From assembly GCF_000423585.1 (NCBI RefSeq), contig NZ_KE384057.1, positions 1 to 54,287 of the forward strand: a stretch of 54,287 bases of DNA, given 5' to 3'. The notes under the pieces are model-generated. The model did no database searches. It was given only the letters and a program-made list of their open reading frames with translations, and had not been told where the DNA came from. This DNA is from Salinimicrobium xinjiangense DSM 19287. Lineage in GTDB: Bacteria; Bacteroidota; Bacteroidia; Flavobacteriales; Flavobacteriaceae. Within the stretch, counting starts at the first letter, position 1; each line of letters opens with the position of its first letter. Shown here one piece after another: positions 16,887 through 25,058 of the stretch. A program made the position numbers and the translations under genes.

Positions 16887-17882
16887 ATGAGTAAAACTAT
16901 TCTTTTTAAAAACCGCCCGGCAGGGAAACCGGTAACGTCAGATTTCGAAATTGTAACGGAAGAAGCTCCTGATCCAAAAGAAGGGGAAGTGCTTTTAAAA
17001 GCCCAATATATATCTGTTGATCCATATTTGCGCGGCAGGATGCGGGATGAGGAATCTTACATTCCTCCCTTTAAAATAAATGAACCCATGGAGTCCATGG
17101 TGGTAGCAGAAGTCATTGATTCCCGAAATAGTAATTTTGAGAAAGGGGAGCTCGTTTCGGGAATGCTGAAGTGGAAAGAATTGCAAACATCTGTGGGTAC
17201 AGGTTTAAACCGGGTAGATCCCGATCTTGCACCACCTTCAGCCTTTTTAGGAATTTTGGGGTTGACAGGACTCACAGCATTTCTAGCGCTGGATAAAATC
17301 GGAAATCTACGTGCCGGCGATACTCTGGTAGTTTCCGGTGCTGCAGGAGCGGTGGGAAGTGTTGCCGGACAAATAGGTAAGATCAAAGGCTGTATGGTAG
17401 TAGGGATTGCCGGGAGCGATGGAAAGGTTTCCCATATAGAAGACAAATTTGGCTTCGACAAAGGGATAAATTACAACACTACAGAAGATATGGCAGAGGC
17501 CCTGAGAAAGGTTTGTACAGACGGGGTTGATGTATATTTTGACAATGTAGGCGGGGAGATCCTGGATGCTGTACTTCAAAACATCAACAAAGATGCGCGT
17601 ATCATCAATTGTGGTGCAATCTCTCTTTATAATGAAACTAAGATGCCAACCGGTCCCCGGCCGGAAGGTATCCTTATTAAGAAAACTGCTTTGATGCAGG
17701 GCTTTTTAGTCAGAGATCATGTCAAAGATTTCGGAAGAGCTTTAAGGCAATTAAGTAACTGGTTAGAGGAAGGGAAGCTGGAATATGATGAAACCATTGT
17801 AGAAGGCTTTGATAAGCTTCCTGAAGCTTTCATAGGACTCTTTGAAGGAAGAAATGTAGGGAAGATGATCGTGAAGGTCTAA
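16887..17882 (+). CDS. NADP-dependent oxidoreductase, MDR family (CurA-like)
   Basis: A 331-aa zinc-free medium-chain reductase related to E. coli CurA and prostaglandin reductases/alkenal reductases, which reduce the C=C bond of alpha,beta-unsaturated carbonyls with NADPH. Seen: N-terminal GroES-like domain with SVDPYLRGRM near 48-57, Rossmann motif AAGAVGSVAGQIG near 152-164, and GVDVYFDNVGG near 213-223. No structural or catalytic zinc cysteines. The natural substrate is unknown. It is monocistronic and is followed at once by a repeat array. Confidence 0.92.
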   Translation: MSKTILFKNRPAGKPVTSDFEIVTEEAPDPKEGEVLLKAQYISVDPYLRGRMRDEESYIPPFKINEPMESMVVAEVIDSRNSNFEKGELVSGMLKWKELQTSVGTGLNRVDPDLAPPSAFLGILGLTGLTAFLALDKIGNLRAGDTLVVSGAAGAVGSVAGQIGKIKGCMVVGIAGSDGKVSHIEDKFGFDKGINYNTTEDMAEALRKVCTDGVDVYFDNVGGEILDAVLQNINKDARIINCGAISLYNETKMPTGPRPEGILIKKTALMQGFLVRDHVKDFGRALRQLSNWLEEGKLEYDETIVEGFDKLPEAFIGLFEGRNVGKMIVKV

Positions 17883-17883
17883 A

Positions 17884-17911
17884 GTACAAGGTTCAAGGTT
17901 TAAGGTTTCAA
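17884..17911. repeat. Heptamer array after the oxidoreductase gene
   Basis: Begins 1 bp after the stop codon: GTACAAG, GTTCAAG, GTTTAAG, GTTTCAA, then decays through GGGTTTG. Confidence 0.75.
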
Positions 17912-17940
17912 GGGTTTGAAAAGCTAACAACCAAAACCGG

Positions 17941-18444
17941 CTTAAAAAAGTGGGCAGTTTGCAGTAGTTAGTAGGCAGTGGAATTTTTAGTTCAGCGCAT
18001 TCTACTTAATTGAATTTTCAGGAGAACTAGAACCTGAACCTGCAACTTGTAACCTGCAACACAAATTCAACAGCAACCGGTAACTGAAAACCGACAACTG
18101 ATAACCAGCTTAAAAAAGTAGGCAGTTTGCAGTAGTTAGTAGGCAGTGGAATTTTTAGTTCAGCGCATTCTACTTAATTGAATATTCAGGAGAACTAGAA
18201 CCTGAACCTGCAACTTGTAACCTGCAACACAAATTCAACAGCAACCGGTAACTGAAAACCGACAACTGATAACCGGCTTAAAAAAGTAGGCAGTTTGCAG
18301 TAGTTAGTAGGCAGTGGAATTTTTAGTTCAGCGCATTCTACTTAATTGTATCTTCAGGAGAACTAGAACCTGAACCTGCAACTTGTAACCTGCAACACAA
18401 ATTCAACCGCAACCAATAACTGAAAACAGGTAACTGAAACCGAC
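17941..18444. repeat. Three tandem 168-bp repeats with internal 7-nt period
   Basis: Copies start at 17941, 18109 and 18277, each with CTTAAAAAAG; period exactly 168 bp (24 x 7). Copies 1 and 2 differ by only a few bases; copy 3 diverges at its end. Each copy holds a GTnnnCA heptamer block (from 17950: GTGGGCA, GTTTGCA, GTAGTTA, GTAGGCA) and an nnnnAAC-type block of up to about 12 heptamers in one phase (18022-18105: for example CAGCAAC, CGGTAAC, TGAAAAC, CGACAAC, TGATAAC). No ORF spans the unit. The gap 17883-18465 contains no gene. Confidence 0.92.
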
Positions 18445-18461
18445 AACTGAAAACCGACAAC
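18414..18461. repeat. Heptamer array next to the macrodomain gene stop
   Basis: CAATAAC, TGAAAAC, AGGTAAC, TGAAAC (6 nt), CGACAAC, TGAAAAC, CGACAAC; ends 4 bp from the stop of the minus-strand macrodomain gene. It continues the nnnnAAC phase of the third 168-bp copy. Confidence 0.8.
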
Positions 18462-18465
18462 AACT

Positions 18466-19017
18466 TTATCCCAAATACTCTTTCCCCTGAAAAATTTGTT
18501 CCAGGACCTTTTCATGGATTTCCAGATCCTGACTGCTGTAGAGCACAAAAACGATCTGCTTCACATTCTTTAGATCGGGTATTTTTTTAATTACAGCAGA
18601 AAAAGCCACTCCGGCAGCCTCTTCAGCAGGATATCCAAAGACTCCTGTAGAAATTGCCGGAAAGGCGATGGAAGTTAATTTTTTCTGTTCTGCCAGGTCA
18701 AGAGCATTTGAATAACAGCGGGCCAGTAGCTGATCTTCAGGTTTATCCTGACCATATACAGGACCGAGACAGTGGATCACGTACTTATTTGGAAGATCAT
18801 ATCCCCCGGTAATTACTGCTTCGCCGGGTTTTATAGGTCCGAGAGGTCGTGCTTCTTTTGCGAGGCCGGGACCTGCAGCCCCGTGGATCGCACCAGCAAC
18901 ACCGCCACCTGTTTCCAGTTGCGCATTGGCCGCATTTACCACGGCTTCACAGTCTTGTTGCCTCGTAATATCACCCTGTCGCAACTCTATGCTGACACCC
19001 GAAATTTCCTTTTTCAT
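18466..19017 (-). CDS. Macrodomain ADP-ribose-binding protein (O-acetyl-ADP-ribose deacetylase type)
   Basis: A 183-aa single macrodomain of the YmdB/MacroD type, which binds ADP-ribose and removes it from O-acetyl-ADP-ribose or protein carboxylates. Seen: GDIT near 15-18, the VVNAANAQLETGGGVAGAIH loop near 26-45, and AFPAISTGVFGYP near 122-134. The frame is open to an ATG at 19074, but the ATG at 19017 (MKKEIS) has an AGAGG ribosome-binding sequence 2-3 nt ahead and matches the family start. It is divergent from the SDR gene. Confidence 0.92.
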   Translation of the reverse strand: MKKEISGVSIELRQGDITRQQDCEAVVNAANAQLETGGGVAGAIHGAAGPGLAKEARPLGPIKPGEAVITGGYDLPNKYVIHCLGPVYGQDKPEDQLLARCYSNALDLAEQKKLTSIAFPAISTGVFGYPAEEAAGVAFSAVIKKIPDLKNVKQIVFVLYSSQDLEIHEKVLEQIFQGKEYLG

Positions 19018-19124
19018 ATCCTCTAATATAAAGAAATTCGATTTTGGATTACAATCCCGACTGATTTTTGTCATTCTTTTTTCTTAATGGTTTTTCTACT
19101 TTAGGTGAAATTAATTCAGTAGCC

Positions 19125-19865
19125 ATGAAAAATAAAGTAGTTATTATTACAGGTGCCGGCTCGGGTATTGGAGAGGCCACAGCACTTCTTTTTGCGAAGG
19201 AAGGAGCTAAAGTTGTTGTTTCCGATATTAATGATGAAACGGGGGAAGAGGTGGTGAAGCGTATAGAAAAGGCCGGAGGAACAGCGAGTTTCTTTAAGGC
19301 AGATGTTGCTTCGGCAGCAGAAAATAAAGCCCTGGTCGATTTTTCGATCAAAACCTATGGACAACTTGATGTCGCGGTTAACAATGCCGGAATAGGAGGG
19401 GAGGCCAATAAGATTGCCGACATGACCCTCGAAGGCTGGCATCGGGTTATTGACGTGAACCTGCACAGTGTCTTCTACGGAATGAAATATCAAATTGAAG
19501 CTATGTTAAAGAATGGACAGGGAAGTATAGTAAATATTTCATCCATTCTGGGAAGTGTAGGTTTTGAAGGCTCTGCCGGTTATGTGGCTGCCAAACATGC
19601 TCTTAATGGCATGACCCGCACTGCAGCATTGGAATATTCGGGACAGGGAATAAGGATCAATTCTGTAGGACCTGCTTTTATTGATACTCCGCTGTTAGAT
19701 CAATTGGATGATGAAATAAAAAAACAGCTCATTTCCCTGCACCCAATCGGTCGTCTGGGAAGAAGTAAGGAAGTTGCAGAACTTATCCTTTGGTTGGGAA
19801 GTGATAAAGCCTCTTTTGCCACCGGTAGCTATTATCCAATTGATGGAGGATATCTGGCTCGTTAA
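19125..19865 (+). CDS. Short-chain dehydrogenase/reductase
   Basis: A 246-aa classical SDR. Seen: the cofactor loop TGAGSGIG near 9-16, NNAG near 87-90, catalytic Ser in NISSILG, and the YVAAK catalytic pair (Tyr and Lys near 153-157), plus C-terminal YPIDGGYLA. The D at the end of the second strand (VVSDIN) favours NAD(H) over NADP(H). The substrate is unknown. The frame is open from 19068, but the ATG at 19125 (MKNKVVIITG) is the family start. Confidence 0.94.
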   Translation: MKNKVVIITGAGSGIGEATALLFAKEGAKVVVSDINDETGEEVVKRIEKAGGTASFFKADVASAAENKALVDFSIKTYGQLDVAVNNAGIGGEANKIADMTLEGWHRVIDVNLHSVFYGMKYQIEAMLKNGQGSIVNISSILGSVGFEGSAGYVAAKHALNGMTRTAALEYSGQGIRINSVGPAFIDTPLLDQLDDEIKKQLISLHPIGRLGRSKEVAELILWLGSDKASFATGSYYPIDGGYLAR

Positions 19866-19900
19866 AGTTAGAAGTACGAAGGTAGATTTACGAAGTACGA
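19866..19900. repeat. Heptamer array directly after the SDR stop
   Basis: Immediately after the TAA: AGTTAGA, AGTACGA, AGGTAGA, TTTACGA, AGTACGA. Five units in phase with no spacer between stop codon and array. Confidence 0.8.
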
Positions 19901-20003
19901 ATGGTTGAGATTCTTTCCGGCTGAAATCATAATAAGAAGAAAAAGATTCTTCGCTTCGCAAAAGCTGCGCTCTGAATGACAGGTGGAATTAAGGATCAAA
20001 AAA

Positions 20004-20030
20004 AGAGCCTATTCCTGTGGAATAGACTCT
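20004..20030. terminator. Terminator-like hairpin between SDR and rhlE
   Basis: AGAGCCTATTCC (20004-20015) with GGAATAGACTCT (20019-20030), one mismatch, TGT loop, A run before and T-rich sequence after. It could serve both convergent genes, though it is about 140 bp from the SDR stop. Confidence 0.6.
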
Positions 20031-20048
20031 TGAATTATTGTTATGTTT

Positions 20049-20083
20049 ACTGACCACTGACCACTGAACACTGACCACTATCA
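20049..20083. repeat. ACTGACC heptamer array, left copy
   Basis: ACTGACC, ACTGACC, ACTGAAC, ACTGACC, ACTATCA in phase. The same heptamer recurs at 20359-20393, so the two arrays bracket a 275-bp segment. Confidence 0.8.
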
Positions 20084-20173
20084 TATGACTAAACTCTTAC
20101 CTGGCCGTTTTATAGAGGCTAAGAACAAACTCTCGGGCTTACGATCCTTGAATTCAACCTGAATTTAAAACCG

Positions 20174-20262
20174 TGTCTGTCCTACGGACGGTATACTTAG
20201 GTTGTATATACAACCGGGGGTTTCACCCCGGGCTACCAATATTTCGCCCCGCTGGGGCTGGC
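20174..20262. repeat. Composite element of four short palindromes
   Basis: In order: GTCCTACGGAC (within 20178-20190), GGTTGTATATACAACC (20200-20215, perfect), CCGGGG-GTTTCA-CCCCGG (20214-20232), and GCCCC-GCT-GGGGC (about 20247-20259). Between the last two lies CTACCAATATTTCG, shared in reverse with 14637-14650. This looks like a REP-type or miniature mobile repeat. The surrounding gap 19866-20393 has no gene. Confidence 0.7.
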
Positions 20263-20358
20263 AAAAGCAGAAAATCTGAATTCGTACTTCTAAAATTTAA
20301 CTTCTACTTTACTGAAAGGTCATTTTACCCGGTAGTCCCGCTTTTCAGCGGGGGAGGT

Positions 20359-20393
20359 ACTGACCACTGACCACTGACCACTGTCCACTGAAT
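20359..20393. repeat. ACTGACC heptamer array abutting the rhlE stop
   Basis: ACTGACC three times, then ACTGTCC and ACTGAAT; the last base is adjacent to the rhlE stop codon (20394-20396). Confidence 0.85.
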
Positions 20394-21599
20394 TTACCTT
20401 CTTCTCCTGTTCCTGTTATTGTTGCGGTTGCCATTTTGTACAGGAGCAGCTCCGGCAGGATGAGCATTTAGATCCATGGGAAAAGGATGCTCATTGATCA
20501 CCGGGATCTTGATAGATGCCAGTTTCTCAATATCCTTCAATTCCTTCCGCTCATCGGCGGCGCAGAAGGAAATAGCGATTCCGTCGTTGCCGGCGCGGCC
20601 GGTTCGGCCTATCCGGTGGACGTAGGTTTCGGGTACATTCGGCAGATCAAAGTTGAAGACGTGTGTGAGTTCATCAATGTCTATTCCGCGTGCAGCGATA
20701 TCTGTAGCTACAAGTACGTTCAGCTTTCCGTTCTTAAAATTGCTCAAAGCATTCTGACGGGCATTCTGACTCTTATTACCATGAATAGCAGCCGATCTGA
20801 TTTTGGCCTTATCCAGGAATCTCGCCACCTTGTCGGCTCCGTGTTTTGTCCGGGTAAAAACAAGGGCGTTGTCAATTCCGTTGGTTTCGAGTAAATGGAG
20901 CAAAAGTTTACGTTTATCGGGCTTATTGGTAAAATACACCCGCTGCTGGATCTTATCGACCGTAGATGACGGAGGAGTGACCTCCACCTTCACCGGGTTC
21001 TTCAACATCATCCCGGCCAGACTCTGGATCTCCTCAGGCATGGTAGCCGAGAAGAAAAGGGTTTGCCTTTTTTCAGGAATGGCCTTGATCACTTTTTTGA
21101 CGTCATGAATAAAGCCCATATCCAGCATCCTGTCTGCTTCATCAAGCACAAAGATCTCAAGAGATTTCAGATTAATAAAACCCTGGTTCATGAGATCCAG
21201 TAAACGACCCGGTGTGGCGACAAGTATATCGACTCCCCGTTTTAGCTTTTGTACCTGGGTATTCTGAGAGACCCCACCAAAAATGACGGAATGGCTAAGC
21301 CTTGTATGTTTTCCATATGCTGCCAGACTTTCATCGATCTGGATAGCAAGTTCCCGGGTAGGAGTAAGGATCAAAGCCTTAATTCCTCTTCCGGAATGGT
21401 TTTTATTGTTCAGCAACTGGAGGATAGGCAGGCCGAAAGCTGCTGTTTTTCCTGTTCCGGTTTGTGCTACTCCCAACAGATCCTTGCCTGAAAGAACTAT
21501 AGGAATTGCCTGTTTTTGAATTGGCGTGGGAATAGTATATCCCTGTGTGTCGAGCGCCTTTAACAAGGCCTCATCTAATTCTAAATTTTTAAAAGACAT
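20394..21599 (-). CDS. rhlE: DEAD-box RNA helicase, RhlE type
   Basis: ATP-dependent RNA helicase of ribosome assembly and RNA turnover. The 401-aa protein has the Q motif (GYTIPTPIQ near 20-28), Walker A AQTGTGKT (45-52), DEAD box in VLDEADRM near 153-160, SAT, and helicase C-terminal motifs [10 protein letters not shown] and [10 protein letters not shown]. The tail is short and basic (NNNRNRRRR), giving extra RNA contacts. It is monocistronic, with a repeat array directly after its stop. Confidence 0.94.
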   Translation of the reverse strand: MSFKNLELDEALLKALDTQGYTIPTPIQKQAIPIVLSGKDLLGVAQTGTGKTAAFGLPILQLLNNKNHSGRGIKALILTPTRELAIQIDESLAAYGKHTRLSHSVIFGGVSQNTQVQKLKRGVDILVATPGRLLDLMNQGFINLKSLEIFVLDEADRMLDMGFIHDVKKVIKAIPEKRQTLFFSATMPEEIQSLAGMMLKNPVKVEVTPPSSTVDKIQQRVYFTNKPDKRKLLLHLLETNGIDNALVFTRTKHGADKVARFLDKAKIRSAAIHGNKSQNARQNALSNFKNGKLNVLVATDIAARGIDIDELTHVFNFDLPNVPETYVHRIGRTGRAGNDGIAISFCAADERKELKDIEKLASIKIPVINEHPFPMDLNAHPAGAAPVQNGNRNNNRNRRRR

Positions 21600-21785
21600 T
21601 AAATTATTTTATGTGAAATGCTGGAAAAGACGTTGCATTTTCTTGAAACAGCTATGTTTTTTCATTCTTAACCGGCTTACAACCTGCCGTGTTATCATGT
21701 AAAGAAGGCGACAAAGATAAGCTTTTTATCTGCCGGTATAACATTAGACAATAACCGGGCCGTTAATCCTTCAGACACAGACCTC

Positions 21786-22358
21786 CTATTCAATAATGAT
21801 ATTGTACTTCTTTAGAAGACCTTCAATGTTCTGATTGGAAAATTTGGCTCCTGCCAGAAAATTAGCTTCAGGATCAATGCTAAAGTTAAAAGAGCTGGAG
21901 AAATCGGTTTTTTCCAGGCGTGTGCCAGAAAATATGCTTCCGCTGAGATCACAGTTAAGGAATTGAGCTGAAGAAAGATCGGCATCAGAAAAATCTGTCT
22001 GCAGTAACCGGCATTCTTTAAAAAGGGTATTCCTCAGTTTCAGTTTGAAAAAAGAAGAAAAATTTAGCTGACAATTCTCAAAGGTAAAGGAGAGAAGAAA
22101 TGAGCTGCACTGACCAAAATTCAGCCCAATAAGTTTACAATCTTTAAATATTACTTCCTGGAAAGAGGTATTGGAAAGATTGGCATTACTAAAATCGCAG
22201 GCTTCAAAAAGACATTCTGAAAATGACATTTTTGAAAGGTTTGTTCCTGAAAAATTACAATTCTTAAATGAGCAGTTTTCGTATTCCCCTTCGGGAAATT
22301 TTTGTGCAGAGTAATCTTTGGAGTTGATGACGATATCCCGAAAAAGGTGTTCGCTCAT
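21786..22358 (-). CDS. Pentapeptide-repeat protein, Qnr/MfpA-like
   Basis: A 190-aa right-handed quadrilateral beta-helix of pentapeptide repeats (A/C-x-L/F-x-x), for example CSFKN CNFSG TNLSK MSFSE CLFEA near 28-52. Length, the two repeat blocks broken near residue 75-80, and the C-terminal ANFLAGAKFSNQNIEGLL resemble chromosomal Qnr-like proteins that mimic DNA and protect gyrase. True Qnr activity cannot be claimed from sequence alone. It starts 6 bp after the stop of the LptA-like gene, so they form an operon. Confidence 0.85.
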   Translation of the reverse strand: MSEHLFRDIVINSKDYSAQKFPEGEYENCSFKNCNFSGTNLSKMSFSECLFEACDFSNANLSNTSFQEVIFKDCKLIGLNFGQCSSFLLSFTFENCQLNFSSFFKLKLRNTLFKECRLLQTDFSDADLSSAQFLNCDLSGSIFSGTRLEKTDFSSSFNFSIDPEANFLAGAKFSNQNIEGLLKKYNIIIE

Positions 22359-22364
22359 TTACAA

Positions 22365-22748
22365 TTAGCAGCCTTTACCTTTACCGTCTTTACAGTTTTT
22401 AGATTCAGCAACCAGGTAGGCTATGCTGCCGCCGAGGTCTATCTTAAGAGTAGTAGAACCAAGATCTGAAGCTAAACGTTTTTTGCCATTAAGAACAAGT
22501 TCACTAAACCCGCTTATGGTGAATGTCCGCGTTTTTTTATCGTAAACTATTTTGTCGGCTTTTTCTATTTCTACAATAGAGGTGGTGAAATGAACATTTC
22601 CGGTAAATTCCACGATCTGCTTATCTTCCCTTGAGACGCTATGATCCCCTGAAAAAACAATTCCCTTACTTTGAAAGGTTACTGGAGCATCCTGTGCAAA
22701 AGCAGCGGTTCCCAGTAGAGTGAATAATGCGAGAAAGATAAATTTCAT
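22365..22748 (-). CDS. Small secreted protein, LptA/OstA-like
   Basis: A 127-aa exported protein with a signal peptide cleaved near AFAQ. The body has OstA-type phrases (SGDHSVSREDKQIVEFTGNV, AdKIVYDKKTRTFTISG) suggesting a short beta-jellyroll like LptA, the periplasmic LPS bridge. It is shorter than typical LptA and ends with a Cys/Lys/Gly tail (NCKDGKGKGC), so the similarity is tentative. Coupled with a pentapeptide-repeat gene downstream. Confidence 0.7.
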   Translation of the reverse strand: MKFIFLALFTLLGTAAFAQDAPVTFQSKGIVFSGDHSVSREDKQIVEFTGNVHFTTSIVEIEKADKIVYDKKTRTFTISGFSELVLNGKKRLASDLGSTTLKIDLGGSIAYLVAESKNCKDGKGKGC

Positions 22749-23017
22749 TTCTGCCGATTTTAATTGAGCACAAGGTATTAATTTTCTGTTAAGTAACTAA
22801 AATTTTCTTCAGGATTTTTAAAGATTTTGCCTTTGGTCCTGATCACTAATAAACATTAGAAGTAAGTCCATTATTTGTGGAATTAAAGTTGATACCTTAA
22901 TAGGAAATCAACCGAAAATTTGAGAAATTTAAAGAAGATGTTTAAAAAGATTCGCGTCCGGTGGGATTGATAATTTGCCTGCTTTTTTCGCTTATTGATT
23001 CGGCTAAAACCTCTCAG

Positions 23018-23995
23018 ATGAAGATAAAAAGAACATATCTGCAGTTGTTTATCCTGGTGGCTTTTGTAATCACCACCGGTGTTACTTCCTGTGAGAGGTC
23101 TCAAATTTCTCCGGAGCTTCCTGAGCTGGCCGAAAATCGTCTTTCTCCTCAACAGGAAGAAGGTATCATGTTGGGAGAGGAAAGGCAACTTCCATTTTTA
23201 TTTACATATCATATTGACAGTATCTCAACTTCAGCCTCTGTAGACAGCTTCAAACAGAAGTACACTGCTCCACAACAAGAATTGATTTTTGCCCTTAACC
23301 GGTTGGATCCAGATCGACTTCAAGCCGGACGTGTTTTAATTATTCCCGATACCCTGACGTCTGATTTAAAGGACTATTCTCCTTTTCCTGCTTATTTTGA
23401 AATGCTGGATTCCATTCCTAAAACTCTATTGATTTCGCGTAGAGTTCAGGGTTTTGCTCTCTATGAGTATGGAAATCTGAAAAACTGGGGTCCCATAAGT
23501 TCCGGCAAAAGATCTACTCCAACTCCGGTAGGCCTGTTCTATGGAAATTATAAAGCTTTGCGAAAAGTAAGTACTGTCAATGATTCCTGGATCATGCCTT
23601 ACTACTTTAATTTTATGAATTTTGAGGGAGTGGGAGTACATCAGTATGCAATGCCGGGATATCCCGCCAGCCATGCTTGCGTTAGGTTGAGGATGGAAGA
23701 TGCGCAATTCATTTATAATTGGGCAGACCAGTGGAAGCTCGATCCTACCGGGCAGGTAATTATTAGAAATGGCACCCCTTTTATGGTTTATGGTAATTAT
23801 GATTTTGATGCACGTGTTCCCTGGCTGGATTTGGCCGATAATCACAATTCGAATTTTATGACTGCCGAAGAAATGGGGATTTTAAAAGAATATAGTCTTC
23901 AATACAAAATGGATAAAAGAAATTTTGATACTCCTGCTTTACCTGCAGGTACGTTGCAAATGTCAAACAGGGAAGGGCTTGAGGAATTGCAGTAA
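23018..23995 (+). CDS. L,D-transpeptidase (YkuD domain) lipoprotein
   Basis: A 325-aa envelope enzyme that makes 3-3 peptidoglycan crosslinks or anchors proteins to peptidoglycan. A signal peptide ends in the lipobox VTSC (Cys about 25). After a LysM-like or linker region (about 70-125), the YkuD domain carries GVGVHQYAMPGYPASHACVRL with catalytic Cys221 and the two histidines. The frame is open from 22961, but the ATG at 23018 (MKIKRTYL) gives the correct signal peptide. Upstream 22749-23017 has no other gene. Confidence 0.9.
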   Translation: MKIKRTYLQLFILVAFVITTGVTSCERSQISPELPELAENRLSPQQEEGIMLGEERQLPFLFTYHIDSISTSASVDSFKQKYTAPQQELIFALNRLDPDRLQAGRVLIIPDTLTSDLKDYSPFPAYFEMLDSIPKTLLISRRVQGFALYEYGNLKNWGPISSGKRSTPTPVGLFYGNYKALRKVSTVNDSWIMPYYFNFMNFEGVGVHQYAMPGYPASHACVRLRMEDAQFIYNWADQWKLDPTGQVIIRNGTPFMVYGNYDFDARVPWLDLADNHNSNFMTAEEMGILKEYSLQYKMDKRNFDTPALPAGTLQMSNREGLEELQ

Positions 23996-24001
23996 AAAGA
24001 A

Positions 24002-24031
24002 AGGTTGCCAAAAATGCATTTTTGACAACCT
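24002..24031. terminator. 30-nt near-perfect palindrome between convergent genes
   Basis: AGGTTGCCAAAAATG paired with CATTTTTGACAACCT, one mismatch. Read on the minus strand it is followed by a U-rich tail (TTTCTTTTTACT), so it probably ends the S33 hydrolase transcript. It is also a member of the dispersed CAAAAAxGCATTTTTG family. Confidence 0.65.
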
Positions 24032-24051
24032 GTTCCCTCAAACAATTATCT

Positions 24052-24960
24052 TTAAAAACTGAACTTTTCCCTGTAGGATAAAATTGCTTTCTCCATGTCT
24101 TCTTTGTCTTCAATGAACGGCACGTGACCACCTTTATTTTTCCAAAGCAGAAGATTTTTAAAGTTTAAACCTTTGTAATGTTCGGGACCTACCATAAAAT
24201 CTGTTGTGCCATAGAAGTAGAGTACCGGCATTTCCATTTTAGCAGTGAGTGGTTTAAAATTATTCCAGTATTCCGGATAATTCATGACGCTATTGCTAAG
24301 ATCATAATTAAAGTTCTCTATTCCGGCAGAAGCCACATCAAGTTTTGAAAAGGTATCGGGATGTCTTGAACCCATTTTCCAGAACAGGTCTTTTTCTCTC
24401 AGTTTTCCACCAAATTCGTTCATTCTTTGCGGCATTGAGACCGTGTCGCCATTGCAGGTGTATTCCTCACCTACAAATTGGGCTGCCTTTGGAATCCAGC
24501 TTTGGCAAGCAGATTCGGGAAGATTAATGGTACAGTTCAACATGATCATTCCCTTTTGAGCTGCAGGATAACGCTCTGCATAACCCATCTGCAAAATGCC
24601 TCCAAAAGAATGTCCTAACGTAAGCCATTGATCATATCCCAATTGTTGTCTCACTTCCTCAAAATCAAGAGCCATCCGGTCCAATGAATAATTTCCGTCA
24701 GCCGGGCTGGATGAACGGCCTACACCCCGTTGATCCAGATAGATCACAGTAAAATGTTGTTCCATAAATTCGCCTGCCAGTCTTTCGAACCACAGGCTTG
24801 CAGAACCCGGGCCGCCATGAACGTATAATAGGGGAGTACCCTTGCCTGCCACTTTTACGTAAAGGTTCACCCCGTCTGAAGTTTTAATAATTTTTTCCCC
24901 GGCTGTAAGACTAAGACAGAAACTAAAAAAAGCAATGAATAATAAAGATCTCATAATCAT
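24052..24960 (-). CDS. Secreted alpha/beta hydrolase, S33 (prolyl iminopeptidase-like)
   Basis: A 302-aa exported alpha/beta-fold enzyme. A signal peptide spans about 1-20. Seen: oxyanion HGGPG (48-52), DQRGVGRSS near 76-84, nucleophile GHSFGG with Ser118, and a C-terminal His in GGHVPF. The HGGPG and DQRG motifs are typical of peptidase family S33 (prolyl aminopeptidases) and related esterases. Two ATG starts (24960 and 24954) are both possible. Confidence 0.9.
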   Translation of the reverse strand: MIMRSLLFIAFFSFCLSLTAGEKIIKTSDGVNLYVKVAGKGTPLLYVHGGPGSASLWFERLAGEFMEQHFTVIYLDQRGVGRSSSPADGNYSLDRMALDFEEVRQQLGYDQWLTLGHSFGGILQMGYAERYPAAQKGMIMLNCTINLPESACQSWIPKAAQFVGEEYTCNGDTVSMPQRMNEFGGKLREKDLFWKMGSRHPDTFSKLDVASAGIENFNYDLSNSVMNYPEYWNNFKPLTAKMEMPVLYFYGTTDFMVGPEHYKGLNFKNLLLWKNKGGHVPFIEDKEDMEKAILSYREKFSF

Positions 24961-25058
24961 AATAAATAATGTTTCTGATTTAAATGATCAGGCCCCCATG
25001 ACAGGGACCTGATCTCTAATTCTCCTTTTTCACTCTATTTAAAAAAAGACTACTGAGA

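Noticed and set aside
17941-18444. CRISPR-like spacing of the 168-bp repeats
   Set aside because: The repeat units are contiguous with no unique spacers, far longer than CRISPR repeats, and no cas genes are present.
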